Part shown: positions 25,354 to 33,099 of the stretch, one piece after another | How the letters are laid out: each line of letters begins with the position of its first letter | How positions within the stretch are numbered: the stretch's first letter is position 1 | Assembly (NCBI RefSeq): GCF_040239565.1 | Contig: NZ_JBEHWS010000007.1 | Location: 62,001 to 126,000 of the forward strand | DNA from: Fulvimarina sp040239565 | Lineage (GTDB): Bacteria > Pseudomonadota > Alphaproteobacteria > Rhizobiales > Rhizobiaceae | Direction: 5' to 3' | DNA: 64,000 bases | Made by a program: the position numbers and the translations under genes | The notes under the pieces: generated by a model | The model's database searches: none | Seen by the model: the letters and a program-made list of their open reading frames with translations, nothing else | What the model was told of the DNA's origin: nothing

Positions 25354-25560
25354 ATGCAGGACGAAAAGAAATGGTACGAGTCGCGAACGGTCTGGGGTGG
25401 GCTCGTGGCACTTGGCGCGGCGCTCGCCGGCCTGGCAGGGCTTCAGGTGCCCGGTCCGGCGCAGGAAGCACTGACTACGGCACTGTTCGATACGGCCGCG
25501 GCGATCGGAGCTTTGGTTGCAATTTATGGACGTCTGGCTGCGGACAAAACGCTTCGCTGA
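25354..25560 (+). CDS. Small holin-like membrane protein downstream of the GTA
   Basis: A 68-residue protein with two hydrophobic segments (VWGGLVALGAALAGLAGL and LFDTAAAIGALVAIYG), a charged N-terminus starting MQDEKKWYESR, and the short basic tail ADKTLR. That layout recalls small holin-like proteins encoded after phage tail genes. ATG at 25354 has AGGAAAGG upstream. It starts 27 bases after the megatron stop, so it is likely the last gene of the GTA operon. RcGTA uses a lysis pair encoded elsewhere, so the lytic role is only inferred. Confidence 0.6.
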   Translation: MQDEKKWYESRTVWGGLVALGAALAGLAGLQVPGPAQEALTTALFDTAAAIGALVAIYGRLAADKTLR

Positions 25561-25605
25561 CAGAACGAAAGGTGACGTGTTATGCTGCTGGATGTGCGTT
25601 TGATC

Positions 25606-25635
25606 TTGACATGAAAATCAATCACTTATGGTTAA
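25606..25635 (+). promoter_or_regulatory. Candidate promoter with an embedded TTAACCAT motif, upstream of feuNPQ
   Basis: TTGACA (25606-25611) is followed after 17 bases by TGGTTA (25629-25634), a poor -10. ATGGTTAA at 25628-25635 is TTAACCAT on the minus strand and overlaps the -10. It lies about 100 bases before the small secreted protein gene. The 173-base gap otherwise holds nothing I recognise. Confidence 0.35.
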
Positions 25636-25733
25636 TTTACCCTTTCGGTCGTTCATTCAGACGGGGTTCACTGAGTGAGCTATAGGTATGCGGTCCGGCC
25701 GGGAACGGCTGGCTGAATCGAACGGCGAACAAG

Positions 25734-26072
25734 ATGACTGCAACGAACATTCTATCTCGTCTGCTGATCACCGTCGCGCTCCTTGCGTCCGCGGCGGACG
25801 GCGCTTTTGCGCAGGGGAAGGGTCAAGGTCGCGGCCAGTCGAATGGCGGCGGGCAGGGCCAGTCCCAGGGTCAGGGTGGAGGACAGGGTGGCGGCAAGCA
25901 GAAAAGTTGCTCGCAGTCGGAAGTGCGCGAGGCGGAAAGCCGTAGCGGCGGCCGCATGATGTCGGTCAGTCAGTCATCGGAGGGCGGATCGACAGTTTGT
26001 CGTGTCACCGTCCTCGTGCCGTCTCAAGGCAATGGCAAACCGCGCCGGACCGTGGTGACCGTTCGCCCTTAG
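25734..26072 (+). CDS. feuN: Small secreted protein, candidate FeuN-type inhibitor of FeuQ
   Basis: A 112-residue protein with a clear Sec signal peptide (ILSRLLITVALLASAADGAFAQ, cut after AFA). It is followed by a Gly/Gln repeat (GQG/QGG units, about residues 27-57) and a compact C-terminal domain with two Cys (SCSQSEVREAE and STVCRVTVLV). In Sinorhizobium meliloti a small periplasmic protein, FeuN, encoded directly upstream of feuP, holds the FeuQ sensor in check. Here position (30 bases before feuP), size and export fit that role. Sequence identity to FeuN is not something I can verify, so the symbol is tentative. Confidence 0.55.
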   Translation: MTATNILSRLLITVALLASAADGAFAQGKGQGRGQSNGGGQGQSQGQGGGQGGGKQKSCSQSEVREAESRSGGRMMSVSQSSEGGSTVCRVTVLVPSQGNGKPRRTVVTVRP

Positions 26073-26101
26073 TGGCGAAGCGACGATGAAAGGGATGTGA
26101 T

Positions 26102-26761
26102 ATGCGGGTTCTCGTTGTCGAGGATGACGACAATCTGCGCCGCCAGTTACGGGAGGCGCTCGAGGCCGGAGGCTATGTCGTCGACGAGGCGTCCGACGGC
26201 GAGGAAGGCCATTTTCTTGGCGATACCGAGCCTTACGACGCGATCGTGCTGGATGTCGGGCTGCCCGTCATGGACGGGATCAGCGTGCTTGAGCGCTGGC
26301 GCCGCGACCAGAAGAAGACGCCGGTGCTGATCCTCACCGCGCGCGATCGCTGGAGCGACAAGGTGGCCGGCATCGATGCTGGCGCGGACGACTACGTCAC
26401 GAAGCCGTTCCATATCGAGGAAGTGCTAGCACGCGTGCGGGCTCTGATCCGCCGCGCCGCCGGTCATGCAACGTCCGAACTTGAATGCGGTCCGCTACGG
26501 CTCGATACGCGCACCGCACGTGTGAGCGTCGATGGAACTCCGCTGAAGCTCACCTCGCACGAATACCGGCTGCTCGATTATCTGATGCACCACAAGGACA
26601 GCGTCGTCTCGCGTAGCGAGCTCATCGAGCATCTGTACGATCAGGATTTCGACCGGGACTCCAACACGATCGAGGTCTTCGTCGGTCGTTTGCGCAAGAA
26701 GATCGGCATCGATCTTATCGAGACCATCAGAGGCCAGGGATACCGCCTGCGGCATGAGTGA
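26102..26761 (+). CDS. feuP: OmpR-family response regulator FeuP
   Basis: A 219-residue regulator: receiver domain with VEDDDN near the N-terminus, the phosphoacceptor Asp in IVLDVGLPVMDG near residue 51, and the switch Lys in YVTKPFHIEEV. It is followed by an OmpR-type winged helix (KLTSHEYRLLDYL, then DRDSNTIEVFVGRLRKKIG). The sequence around GHFLGDTEPYDA and ARDRWSDKVAGIDAGADDYV is characteristic of rhizobial FeuP, which controls genes for cyclic glucan export and osmoadaptation. It overlaps feuQ by eight bases. Confidence 0.88.
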   Translation: MRVLVVEDDDNLRRQLREALEAGGYVVDEASDGEEGHFLGDTEPYDAIVLDVGLPVMDGISVLERWRRDQKKTPVLILTARDRWSDKVAGIDAGADDYVTKPFHIEEVLARVRALIRRAAGHATSELECGPLRLDTRTARVSVDGTPLKLTSHEYRLLDYLMHHKDSVVSRSELIEHLYDQDFDRDSNTIEVFVGRLRKKIGIDLIETIRGQGYRLRHE

Positions 26762-28244
26762 CGCCGTCGCCGACAGCGACTTAGACAGGAAAAGCGTCGG
26801 GACGGCTGAAGGCTCGTCCCGGCGCACCGACCCCCGCCGCTCTAAATTCGGGCGGATCTGGCGCATTCTCGGCCGGTCGCTTGCCGTCCGTGTCGTCGGA
26901 ATGTCGAGCCTGTGGACGATCGCCGCGCTTTTGGCGGTCGGTATTCTCATCTCCGCACTCTACCGCCAAGCAGCAGAGGACGGCTTTTCCGCGCTGCTCG
27001 AAGCCCAGCTCTTCAACCTCATCAACAGCGTCAGCATCAACGATGCCGGTTATTTGAGCGGCAGCCCGAATCTCGGCGATCTGAAATATGTCCAGCCGCA
27101 ATCGGGATGGTATTGGGAGATCGTGCCGGTCAGCCAGGATTTGCGCGGTCGTCTGAGTTCGTCCTCGCTCGGATACTCGTCGATCCCGTCCGAGCCGGTC
27201 CAGCAGGTTCCTTTCGAGTTCGACTATCAGCGAAGCTACAGCAAGCCCGGTCTGAACGGCGAAGAACTTCAGATCCTTGAGACCGAGGTTGTGCTCGACG
27301 ATTCAAATCGCGCCGCGCGCTTTCGGGTGATGGGGAACAAAAGCGAGCTGGCGCAGGATATATCGGCTTTCGACCGTCGGCTGGCGCTCTATCTGGCGAT
27401 CGTCGGACTTGGCAGCGTCATCATCAATGCCGGCGTGATTCTGCTGGCTTTGCGGCCTCTTCGGACCGTCCGGCGTGCACTGGCCAAGGTGAGGGCCGGC
27501 GAAGCTGAAAAGCTGGAAGGAACGTTTCCGATCGAAATCGCTCCCCTTGCCGAAGAGATGAACGCCCTCGTCGCCAATAATCGGCGTATCGTCGAGCGCG
27601 CGCGTACTCAGGTCGGCAATCTCGCCCATTCGCTGAAGACGCCGATCGCGGTTCTGGTCAACGAAGCGGACCGGATCGGCGGTTCAAGTGGTCAGATCGT
27701 CAAGGATCAGGGTGCCCGGATGCGCGAGCAGGTTCAGCATTATCTGGATCGCGCGCGCGTCGCAGCACAGAGCGAAAGCGTCATCTATCGCACGCCTGTA
27801 TCGCCGGTGCTCGACCGGCTGGTGCGTGTGATCGACAAGCTTAATCCCGACCTCGATATCCTCTTCGAGAAAAAGACCGCGTCGGATCTCATCTTCGCGG
27901 GCGAACGGCAGGATTACGAGGAAATCGTCGGCAATCTCCTCGAAAATGCGTCGAAATGGGCAAAGAGCCGGGTTTCGCTCAGATGCCGCGTTGCCGGCGA
28001 GGGCTTGTTCGAAACCATTATCGAAGATGACGGACCAGGTCTTTCTCAGGATGAACGCAAGCGGGCCGTCAAGCGCGGTCAACGTTTCGACGAGACGACA
28101 CCTGGAAGCGGGCTCGGCCTTTCCATCGTCTCGGACACCGCGAAGGAATATCAGGGTAACCTGCGGCTCGAAGAATCGAAACTCGGCGGGTTGGCGGTCA
28201 TCGTGGCGCTGCCGCACTTGCGCGCTTCCTCCGGCTTGACATGA
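26754..28244 (+). CDS. feuQ: Sensor histidine kinase FeuQ
   Basis: A 496-residue membrane kinase with two transmembrane helices (LWTIAALLAVGILISALY and LAIVGLGSVIINAGVILLAL) around a periplasmic sensor of about 165 residues. A HAMP-like region, the phosphoacceptor His in VGNLAHSLKTPIAVL near residue 287, and an HATPase domain with ENASKWAKSRV and DDGPGL/GSGLGLSIV follow. It partners FeuP. The periplasmic loop is the likely target of the small secreted protein encoded upstream. The start overlaps feuP; the first 45 residues are charged and cytoplasmic. Confidence 0.87.
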   Translation: MSDAVADSDLDRKSVGTAEGSSRRTDPRRSKFGRIWRILGRSLAVRVVGMSSLWTIAALLAVGILISALYRQAAEDGFSALLEAQLFNLINSVSINDAGYLSGSPNLGDLKYVQPQSGWYWEIVPVSQDLRGRLSSSSLGYSSIPSEPVQQVPFEFDYQRSYSKPGLNGEELQILETEVVLDDSNRAARFRVMGNKSELAQDISAFDRRLALYLAIVGLGSVIINAGVILLALRPLRTVRRALAKVRAGEAEKLEGTFPIEIAPLAEEMNALVANNRRIVERARTQVGNLAHSLKTPIAVLVNEADRIGGSSGQIVKDQGARMREQVQHYLDRARVAAQSESVIYRTPVSPVLDRLVRVIDKLNPDLDILFEKKTASDLIFAGERQDYEEIVGNLLENASKWAKSRVSLRCRVAGEGLFETIIEDDGPGLSQDERKRAVKRGQRFDETTPGSGLGLSIVSDTAKEYQGNLRLEESKLGGLAVIVALPHLRASSGLT

Positions 28245-28326
28245 TAGCCGAGACGCAAGAACCAAGACGCACGCTTTCGTGAGCGTGACGCTCCGCCATT
28301 TCGACCGAATTCGAAGTTGAACATCG

Positions 28327-28722
28327 ATGATTTCTCGACGCCTGTCCTGTCCCGTGATCGCTTGCATTTTTCTGACGCTCGGCGGCTGCCTGAGCGCCGG
28401 TTCCGGGCTCGCGCCATCGTCTCCGGGAGCGGCGTCTCTCGACGGAGGGATAATCGGTCGCAGCTCTTACGCTGCGCAGCTTTCGTCCGGAGCAAAGGCG
28501 CGGGCGGTCGAAGCGGAATATCAGGCGCTTCAGTTCACGCCGGCGGGCGAGGCAATCAGCTGGTCTGCGGGTGGCGCGTCCGGTCGTGTCGTTCCGACAC
28601 AGGTTTATCGTGTCGGTTCGCAGGATTGTCGCGGTTATACCCAGTTTCTCGATGGCGGCGGCCCTGATGGTCTCACCGCAACCGCTTGCAAGGCAGGCGA
28701 CGGAAAGTGGGTTCTGGTCTGA
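28327..28722 (+). CDS. Outer-membrane surface-antigen-like lipoprotein
   Basis: A 131-residue predicted lipoprotein: signal sequence CPVIACIFLTLGGC with lipobox LGGC. It is followed by a Ser/Gly/Ala-rich linker and a C-terminal domain (SWSAGGASGRVVPTQVYRVGSQDCRGYTQ, then TATACKAGDGKWVLV) like the C-terminus of 17-kDa/RT0821 surface antigens of alphaproteobacteria. It lies 82 bases after feuQ and could be cotranscribed. An imperfect 11-bp hairpin without T-run sits right at its stop (28721-28748). Confidence 0.72.
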   Translation: MISRRLSCPVIACIFLTLGGCLSAGSGLAPSSPGAASLDGGIIGRSSYAAQLSSGAKARAVEAEYQALQFTPAGEAISWSAGGASGRVVPTQVYRVGSQDCRGYTQFLDGGGPDGLTATACKAGDGKWVLV

Positions 28723-28887
28723 GGAACGCGAGTCGGGCTCGCGTCCTCAACGCCTTTATGACGAATTCGTAAGCCCGGATTTGCTTGGGGGTGCCGGGCC
28801 CTTCTGCTAGAGAGAACCGAAGCCAAGACCCGCGATCAGCCGAGAGGGCGCGCGGGCCAAGAGAAGAGACGGGTTCAAGTCGGTTCA

Positions 28888-30120
28888 ATGGTCTTCTGGT
28901 TCATCGTAGCGGCCATGACGCTCGGCGTCATTCTGCTCCTCGTCTATCCGGTTATTTCATCTTCCATTGATCCCGCTGCTGACCGCGCGTCGCATGACGT
29001 GGAAGTCTATCGTTCACAGCTGAACGAGCTCGAAGGCGATGTCGAGCGTGGCACGCTGTCGAAGGAAGAAGCCGAAACCGCGAGGGCCGAAATCGGCCGG
29101 CGGCTGCTGAAGGCGAATGCATTGGCGGAAGCCGACGGCAAGCGGCGCGGCGGCATGGCTGCCGCAAGCGGAAAGAGCTTTGCGGCTGGACTTGCGATCG
29201 TCGTTCTCGTTCCTGTCGTTTCCCTTTCGGCCTACCAGTATTTCGGTGCGCCAGGTCTGCCCGATCTGCCGCTGGCAGCGCGATCCCAACCTGCACCCAG
29301 CAACGGAAACGGCGCGCCGAACGAGATCATGCGTCTCGTCGCCGGCGCGGAAGAGCGATTGAAGAGCAATCCCGATGATGGGCAGGGCTGGAACGTGGTC
29401 GCCCCGATCTATCTCAGGATGGGCCGGTCCGAGGATGCGGTCGAAGCGTTCAGGAACGCCAATCGTCTGCTGGGACCGAGTGTCTCGCGCAATGCGGGGC
29501 TCGGCGAGGCGTTGGCGCAGGCCGCCGACGGTGAAGTGACCGACGAAGCCCGCCGATATTTCGATCAGGCGCTCGATGAGCAACCGGATTACCTGCCGGC
29601 CCGCTTCTTCGTCGCGCTCGATCTCAGCCAGGAAGGCGAGAATGCCGATGCAGCCGATGCCTGGGCTTCGCTGATCGAAAAGAGCCCGGCCGACGCCCCT
29701 TGGCTGCCAATCGCGACACGCGCGCTGAGCGATGCGCGGCAGAAGGCCGGTCTGCTGGAGCTTGCCGAAATGCCGCAGCCCCAGCAGTCCAGAAGTGCGG
29801 CGCCGTCCGGTGCCGCGTCAGGTCCGTCACCGAGCCAGGAACAGGTTGCGGCGGCCGCTGATATGAATGCGGGTCAGCGCCGCGACATGATCGAAGGCAT
29901 GGTGTCGCAACTCGCCGCCCGTCTTGAAGCCGACCCGAATGACGCGCAAGGATGGCAGCGTCTCATCCGGTCCTATTCCGTCCTCGGAAAGGACGAAGAC
30001 GCCGCGAAGGCTCTGAACACTGCGCTGGGCGTCTTTTCGAATGATGCCGAAGCGCGCGAGCAGATTGCAGCGCTTGGCCGTTCGCTCGGGATCGAAGGCA
30101 ATGAGGGAGAGAACCAATGA
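28888..30120 (+). CDS. ccmI: Cytochrome c maturation protein CcmI (CycH)
   Basis: A 410-residue protein with an N-terminal helix (MVFWFIVAAMTLGVILLLVYPVI), a heptad-rich cytoplasmic loop (VEVYRSQLNELEGDVERG), a second helix (FAAGLAIVVLVPVVSLSAYQYF) and a periplasmic TPR region up to the C-terminus (DDGQGWNVVAPIYLRMGR, DPNDAQGWQRLIRSYSVLGK). It chaperones apocytochrome c to the heme ligation complex. It is the first gene of ccmI-E-F-H, each start overlapping the previous stop. Confidence 0.93.
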   Translation: MVFWFIVAAMTLGVILLLVYPVISSSIDPAADRASHDVEVYRSQLNELEGDVERGTLSKEEAETARAEIGRRLLKANALAEADGKRRGGMAAASGKSFAAGLAIVVLVPVVSLSAYQYFGAPGLPDLPLAARSQPAPSNGNGAPNEIMRLVAGAEERLKSNPDDGQGWNVVAPIYLRMGRSEDAVEAFRNANRLLGPSVSRNAGLGEALAQAADGEVTDEARRYFDQALDEQPDYLPARFFVALDLSQEGENADAADAWASLIEKSPADAPWLPIATRALSDARQKAGLLELAEMPQPQQSRSAAPSGAASGPSPSQEQVAAAADMNAGQRRDMIEGMVSQLAARLEADPNDAQGWQRLIRSYSVLGKDEDAAKALNTALGVFSNDAEAREQIAALGRSLGIEGNEGENQ

Positions 30121-30590
30121 CGCGCAAAGGCAAGCGCCTGCTCTCGATCGGCGGCATGTTCTCGGTGGTCGCGCTTGCGGCCGGCCTTGTTCTGACCGCG
30201 ATGTCGGACTCGGTCGCCTATTTCAATTCGCCGACGGATATCGTCGAGAATTCGCCCGGACCCGGTCAGCGCATTCGGCTTGGCGGCATGGTCGAGGCGG
30301 GCAGCGTCGTGCGTGATCAGGGCGAGACGATCACCTTTCGTGTAACCGATACCGTGCAGAGCGTGCCGGTCACCTATACCGGCATCCTGCCGGACCTTTT
30401 TCGTGAGGGGCAGGGCGTCGTCGCCGAGGGCACGCTTGGTCCCGATCGCCTTTTTCTCGCTGATACCGTGCTCGCGAAGCATGATGAGAACTACATGCCG
30501 AAGGAGGTCGTCGACGACCTGAAGGCGCGCGGCCTTTGGGATCACGAAAGTTCGCGGCCGAAAGCGGCTGCCGAGGGAGCCGGAACATGA
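30117..30590 (+). CDS. ccmE: Heme chaperone CcmE (CycJ)
   Basis: A 157-residue periplasmic heme chaperone with one N-terminal helix (GGMFSVVALAAGLVLTAM). It has the OB-fold core RLGGMVEAGSVVRDQGETITFRVTD, the heme-binding His in LAKHDENYMPKEV near residue 122, and the Tyr four residues later. This matches the HxxxY class. It receives heme and hands it to CcmF. The start and stop both overlap neighbours. Confidence 0.94.
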   Translation: MTRKGKRLLSIGGMFSVVALAAGLVLTAMSDSVAYFNSPTDIVENSPGPGQRIRLGGMVEAGSVVRDQGETITFRVTDTVQSVPVTYTGILPDLFREGQGVVAEGTLGPDRLFLADTVLAKHDENYMPKEVVDDLKARGLWDHESSRPKAAAEGAGT

Positions 30591-32572
30591 TCGTCGAACT
30601 CGGACATTACGCACTTATTCTGGCGCTTGCTGCCTCGCTCATCCAGTCCGTCATTCCAGCGCTTGGCGCCTATCGCGGCGATGCGCGGATGATGGAAGTC
30701 GGGCAATCGTCCAGCCTCGGCGTCTTCCTTCTTCTGGCCTTCGCGTTCTCGGCGCTGACGGTGGCCTATGTGACCTCCGATTTCTCCGTTCTCAACGTCT
30801 ACGAGAATTCACACTCGGCCAAACCGCTTCTTTTCAAATTCTCCGGTGTCTGGGGCAACCACGAAGGATCGATGCTTCTCTGGGTGCTGATCCTGGCCTT
30901 CTTCGGCGCCCTGGTCGCGAGCTTCGGCCGTGATCTGCCGCCAACGCTGAAAGCCAACGTTCTCTCCGTGCAGGCCTGGGTTCTGACGGCCTTCCTCGCC
31001 TTCATCCTCTTTACCTCGAACCCGTTCACCCGGCTGTTTCCGGCGCCGTTCGAGGGGCAGGATCTCAATCCGATCCTCCAGGATGTCGGCCTCGCGATCC
31101 ATCCGCCGCTGCTTTATCTCGGCTATGTCGGCTTCTCGATCGCCTTCTCCTTCGCCGTCGCCGCGCTGATGGACGGCAAGATCGATGCTGCCTGGGCGCG
31201 CTGGGTGCGGCCGTGGACTCTGGCGGCGTGGATTTTCCTCACTCTCGGCATCGCTATGGGCTCTTACTGGGCCTATTACGAGCTCGGCTGGGGTGGCTGG
31301 TGGTTCTGGGACCCGGTTGAGAACGCCAGCTTCATGCCCTGGCTTTCGGGCACGGCGCTCCTGCATTCGGCCGTCGTCATGGAGAAGCGATCGGCGCTGA
31401 AGGTGTGGACGATCCTTCTGGCGATCCTCACCTTCTCGCTTTCGCTTCTCGGTACGTTCCTGGTCCGCTCGGGCGTTCTGACCTCGGTGCACGCCTTCGC
31501 GACCGATCCATCGCGCGGCATCTTCATCCTGATGATCCTCTGCCTCTTCATCGGCGGATCGCTGGCGCTCTTCGCCTTTCGCGCCTCGTCGCTGGAAAGC
31601 GGCGGACTGTTCCAGCCGGTGAGCCGGGAAGGGGCGCTCGTTCTCAACAACCTCTTCCTGACGACCGCTGCAGCGACCGTCCTCATTGGCACGCTCTATC
31701 CGCTGCTTCTTGAGATGGTGACGGGCGAGAAGATCTCGGTCGGTGCGCCGTTCTTCAATCTCACCTTCGGGCCGCTGATGGTGCCGCTATTGCTGGCCGT
31801 ACCTTTCGGGCCGCTGCTCGCGTGGAAGCGTGGCGATATCGCCGGCGCGACGCAGAGGCTCTACTGGGCCGTCGGCGCCGCGCTGCTCACGGCGATCATC
31901 GCGATCGCTCTGACGCAGGGCACCGAAGTTCTGGCATCGCTTGGTCTGGGTCTCGGGGTATGGCTGCTGATCGGCAGTCTCACCGATCTTGCGGAACGCG
32001 CCAATTTCCGGAAAGCGGGCCTCTCGAAGGGGTTTGCCCGCCTGAAGGGTCTGCCGCGTTCGGCCTTCGGAACGACGCTCGCCCATTTCGGTCTCGGCGT
32101 CACGGTCATCGGCATCGTCTGCGTCTCGGCTTTCGAGACCGAGATCATCACCTCGATGGAGCCGGGCGGAACGCGTGAGGCCGGCGGCTACGAAATCCGT
32201 TTCGACGGCATAACCGATCGCCAAGGACCTAATTATTCGGAAGAGGTCGGCAACTTCACACTGCTCGACGCCGGCCAAGCGCTGGGCACCATGGAGAGCG
32301 CCCGCCGGCTCTATACGGCCCGACAGATGCCGACAACGGAAGCGGGCATCCGCACGAACTGGTTCTCGCAGCTTTATATCTCGCTTGGCGATTCCGCCGC
32401 GAATGGCGGCGCGACCGTAGTCCGCATCTGGTACAAGCCCTGGGTTACACTCATCTGGATTGGTGCGCTGTTCATGGCGTTCGGCGGCACAGTGTCCCTG
32501 GCCGATCGGCGTCTGCGCGTCGGCGCGCCGGCAGCACGCAAGCGCTTGCAGGCCTCGGGCGCAGAGACATGA
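30587..32572 (+). CDS. ccmF: Heme lyase subunit CcmF (CycK)
   Basis: A 661-residue multi-spanning membrane protein that ligates heme to apocytochrome c. It contains the WWD signature (GWGGWWFWDPVENASFMPW) near residue 235 and the conserved GVWGNHEGSMLLW and FTSNPFTRLFPAPFEGQDLNP loops. The ATG at 30587 overlaps the ccmE stop; a longer in-frame start upstream reads through ccmE and is rejected. The C-terminal periplasmic domain (RFDGITDRQGPNYSEE) is present. Confidence 0.95.
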   Translation: MIVELGHYALILALAASLIQSVIPALGAYRGDARMMEVGQSSSLGVFLLLAFAFSALTVAYVTSDFSVLNVYENSHSAKPLLFKFSGVWGNHEGSMLLWVLILAFFGALVASFGRDLPPTLKANVLSVQAWVLTAFLAFILFTSNPFTRLFPAPFEGQDLNPILQDVGLAIHPPLLYLGYVGFSIAFSFAVAALMDGKIDAAWARWVRPWTLAAWIFLTLGIAMGSYWAYYELGWGGWWFWDPVENASFMPWLSGTALLHSAVVMEKRSALKVWTILLAILTFSLSLLGTFLVRSGVLTSVHAFATDPSRGIFILMILCLFIGGSLALFAFRASSLESGGLFQPVSREGALVLNNLFLTTAAATVLIGTLYPLLLEMVTGEKISVGAPFFNLTFGPLMVPLLLAVPFGPLLAWKRGDIAGATQRLYWAVGAALLTAIIAIALTQGTEVLASLGLGLGVWLLIGSLTDLAERANFRKAGLSKGFARLKGLPRSAFGTTLAHFGLGVTVIGIVCVSAFETEIITSMEPGGTREAGGYEIRFDGITDRQGPNYSEEVGNFTLLDAGQALGTMESARRLYTARQMPTTEAGIRTNWFSQLYISLGDSAANGGATVVRIWYKPWVTLIWIGALFMAFGGTVSLADRRLRVGAPAARKRLQASGAET

Positions 32573-33072
32573 TGATGTTTCTTGCGCGGTCGTTCAAAGC
32601 AGCGGCTTTCGCCGTCATTCTCGCGATCGGTGTTCCAGGAGTGGCGCTCGTTCCGACCGTCGCCTATGGGGTCGAGCCGGACGAGGTGCTCGACGATCCC
32701 GCGCTCGAGGCGAGGGCGCGCGAACTTTCCACTGGTCTGCGCTGCATGGTCTGCCAGAACCAGTCGATCGACGATTCCAATGCAGGGCTCGCCAAGGATC
32801 TTCGCGTGCTCGTCCGCGAGCGTCTTGTCGCTGGCGACACGAACGAAGAAGTCATCGATTATCTCGTGTCTCGCTACGGTGAGTTCGTGCTACTTCAGCC
32901 TCGGGTCTCCGCCGGCACGATCGCCCTATGGGCGACGCCGATCGCGGTGCTGCTGGCCGGCGTCGGCTATGCCTTTGTCTCGATGCGCCGCCGGCGGAAG
33001 GATCAGCCAAAGGCGCCGACCCTCTCCGAGGCGGAGCAGCGCGAGCTGAATGAGGTTTTGAAGAACGGGTGA
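32569..33072 (+). CDS. ccmH: Cytochrome c maturation protein CcmH (CycL)
   Basis: A 167-residue thiol oxidoreductase-like protein with a signal sequence, the redox motif LRCMVCQNQ (LRCxxCQNQ) near residue 58, and a C-terminal membrane helix (WATPIAVLLAGVGYAFVSM). It reduces or presents the apocytochrome CxxCH motif to CcmF. It ends the ccm operon; the thioredoxin-like CcmG is not in this cluster, as is usual in rhizobia. Confidence 0.93.
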   Translation: MMMFLARSFKAAAFAVILAIGVPGVALVPTVAYGVEPDEVLDDPALEARARELSTGLRCMVCQNQSIDDSNAGLAKDLRVLVRERLVAGDTNEEVIDYLVSRYGEFVLLQPRVSAGTIALWATPIAVLLAGVGYAFVSMRRRRKDQPKAPTLSEAEQRELNEVLKNG

Positions 33073-33078
33073 GGAGGC

Positions 33079-33095
33079 CGGGGCTGAACGCCCCG
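33079..33095. terminator. Hairpin between convergent ccmH and aldo-keto reductase genes
   Basis: A perfect 6-bp stem CGGGGC/GCCCCG with loop TGAAC fills the 27-base gap between the two stops. There is no T-run, so it would be a weak bidirectional terminator. Confidence 0.4.
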
Positions 33096-33099
33096 ACGA

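Noticed and set aside
10861..25560. Active temperate prophage
   Set aside because: No integrase, repressor, replication or att-like repeats; gene content and order are exactly those of a GTA.
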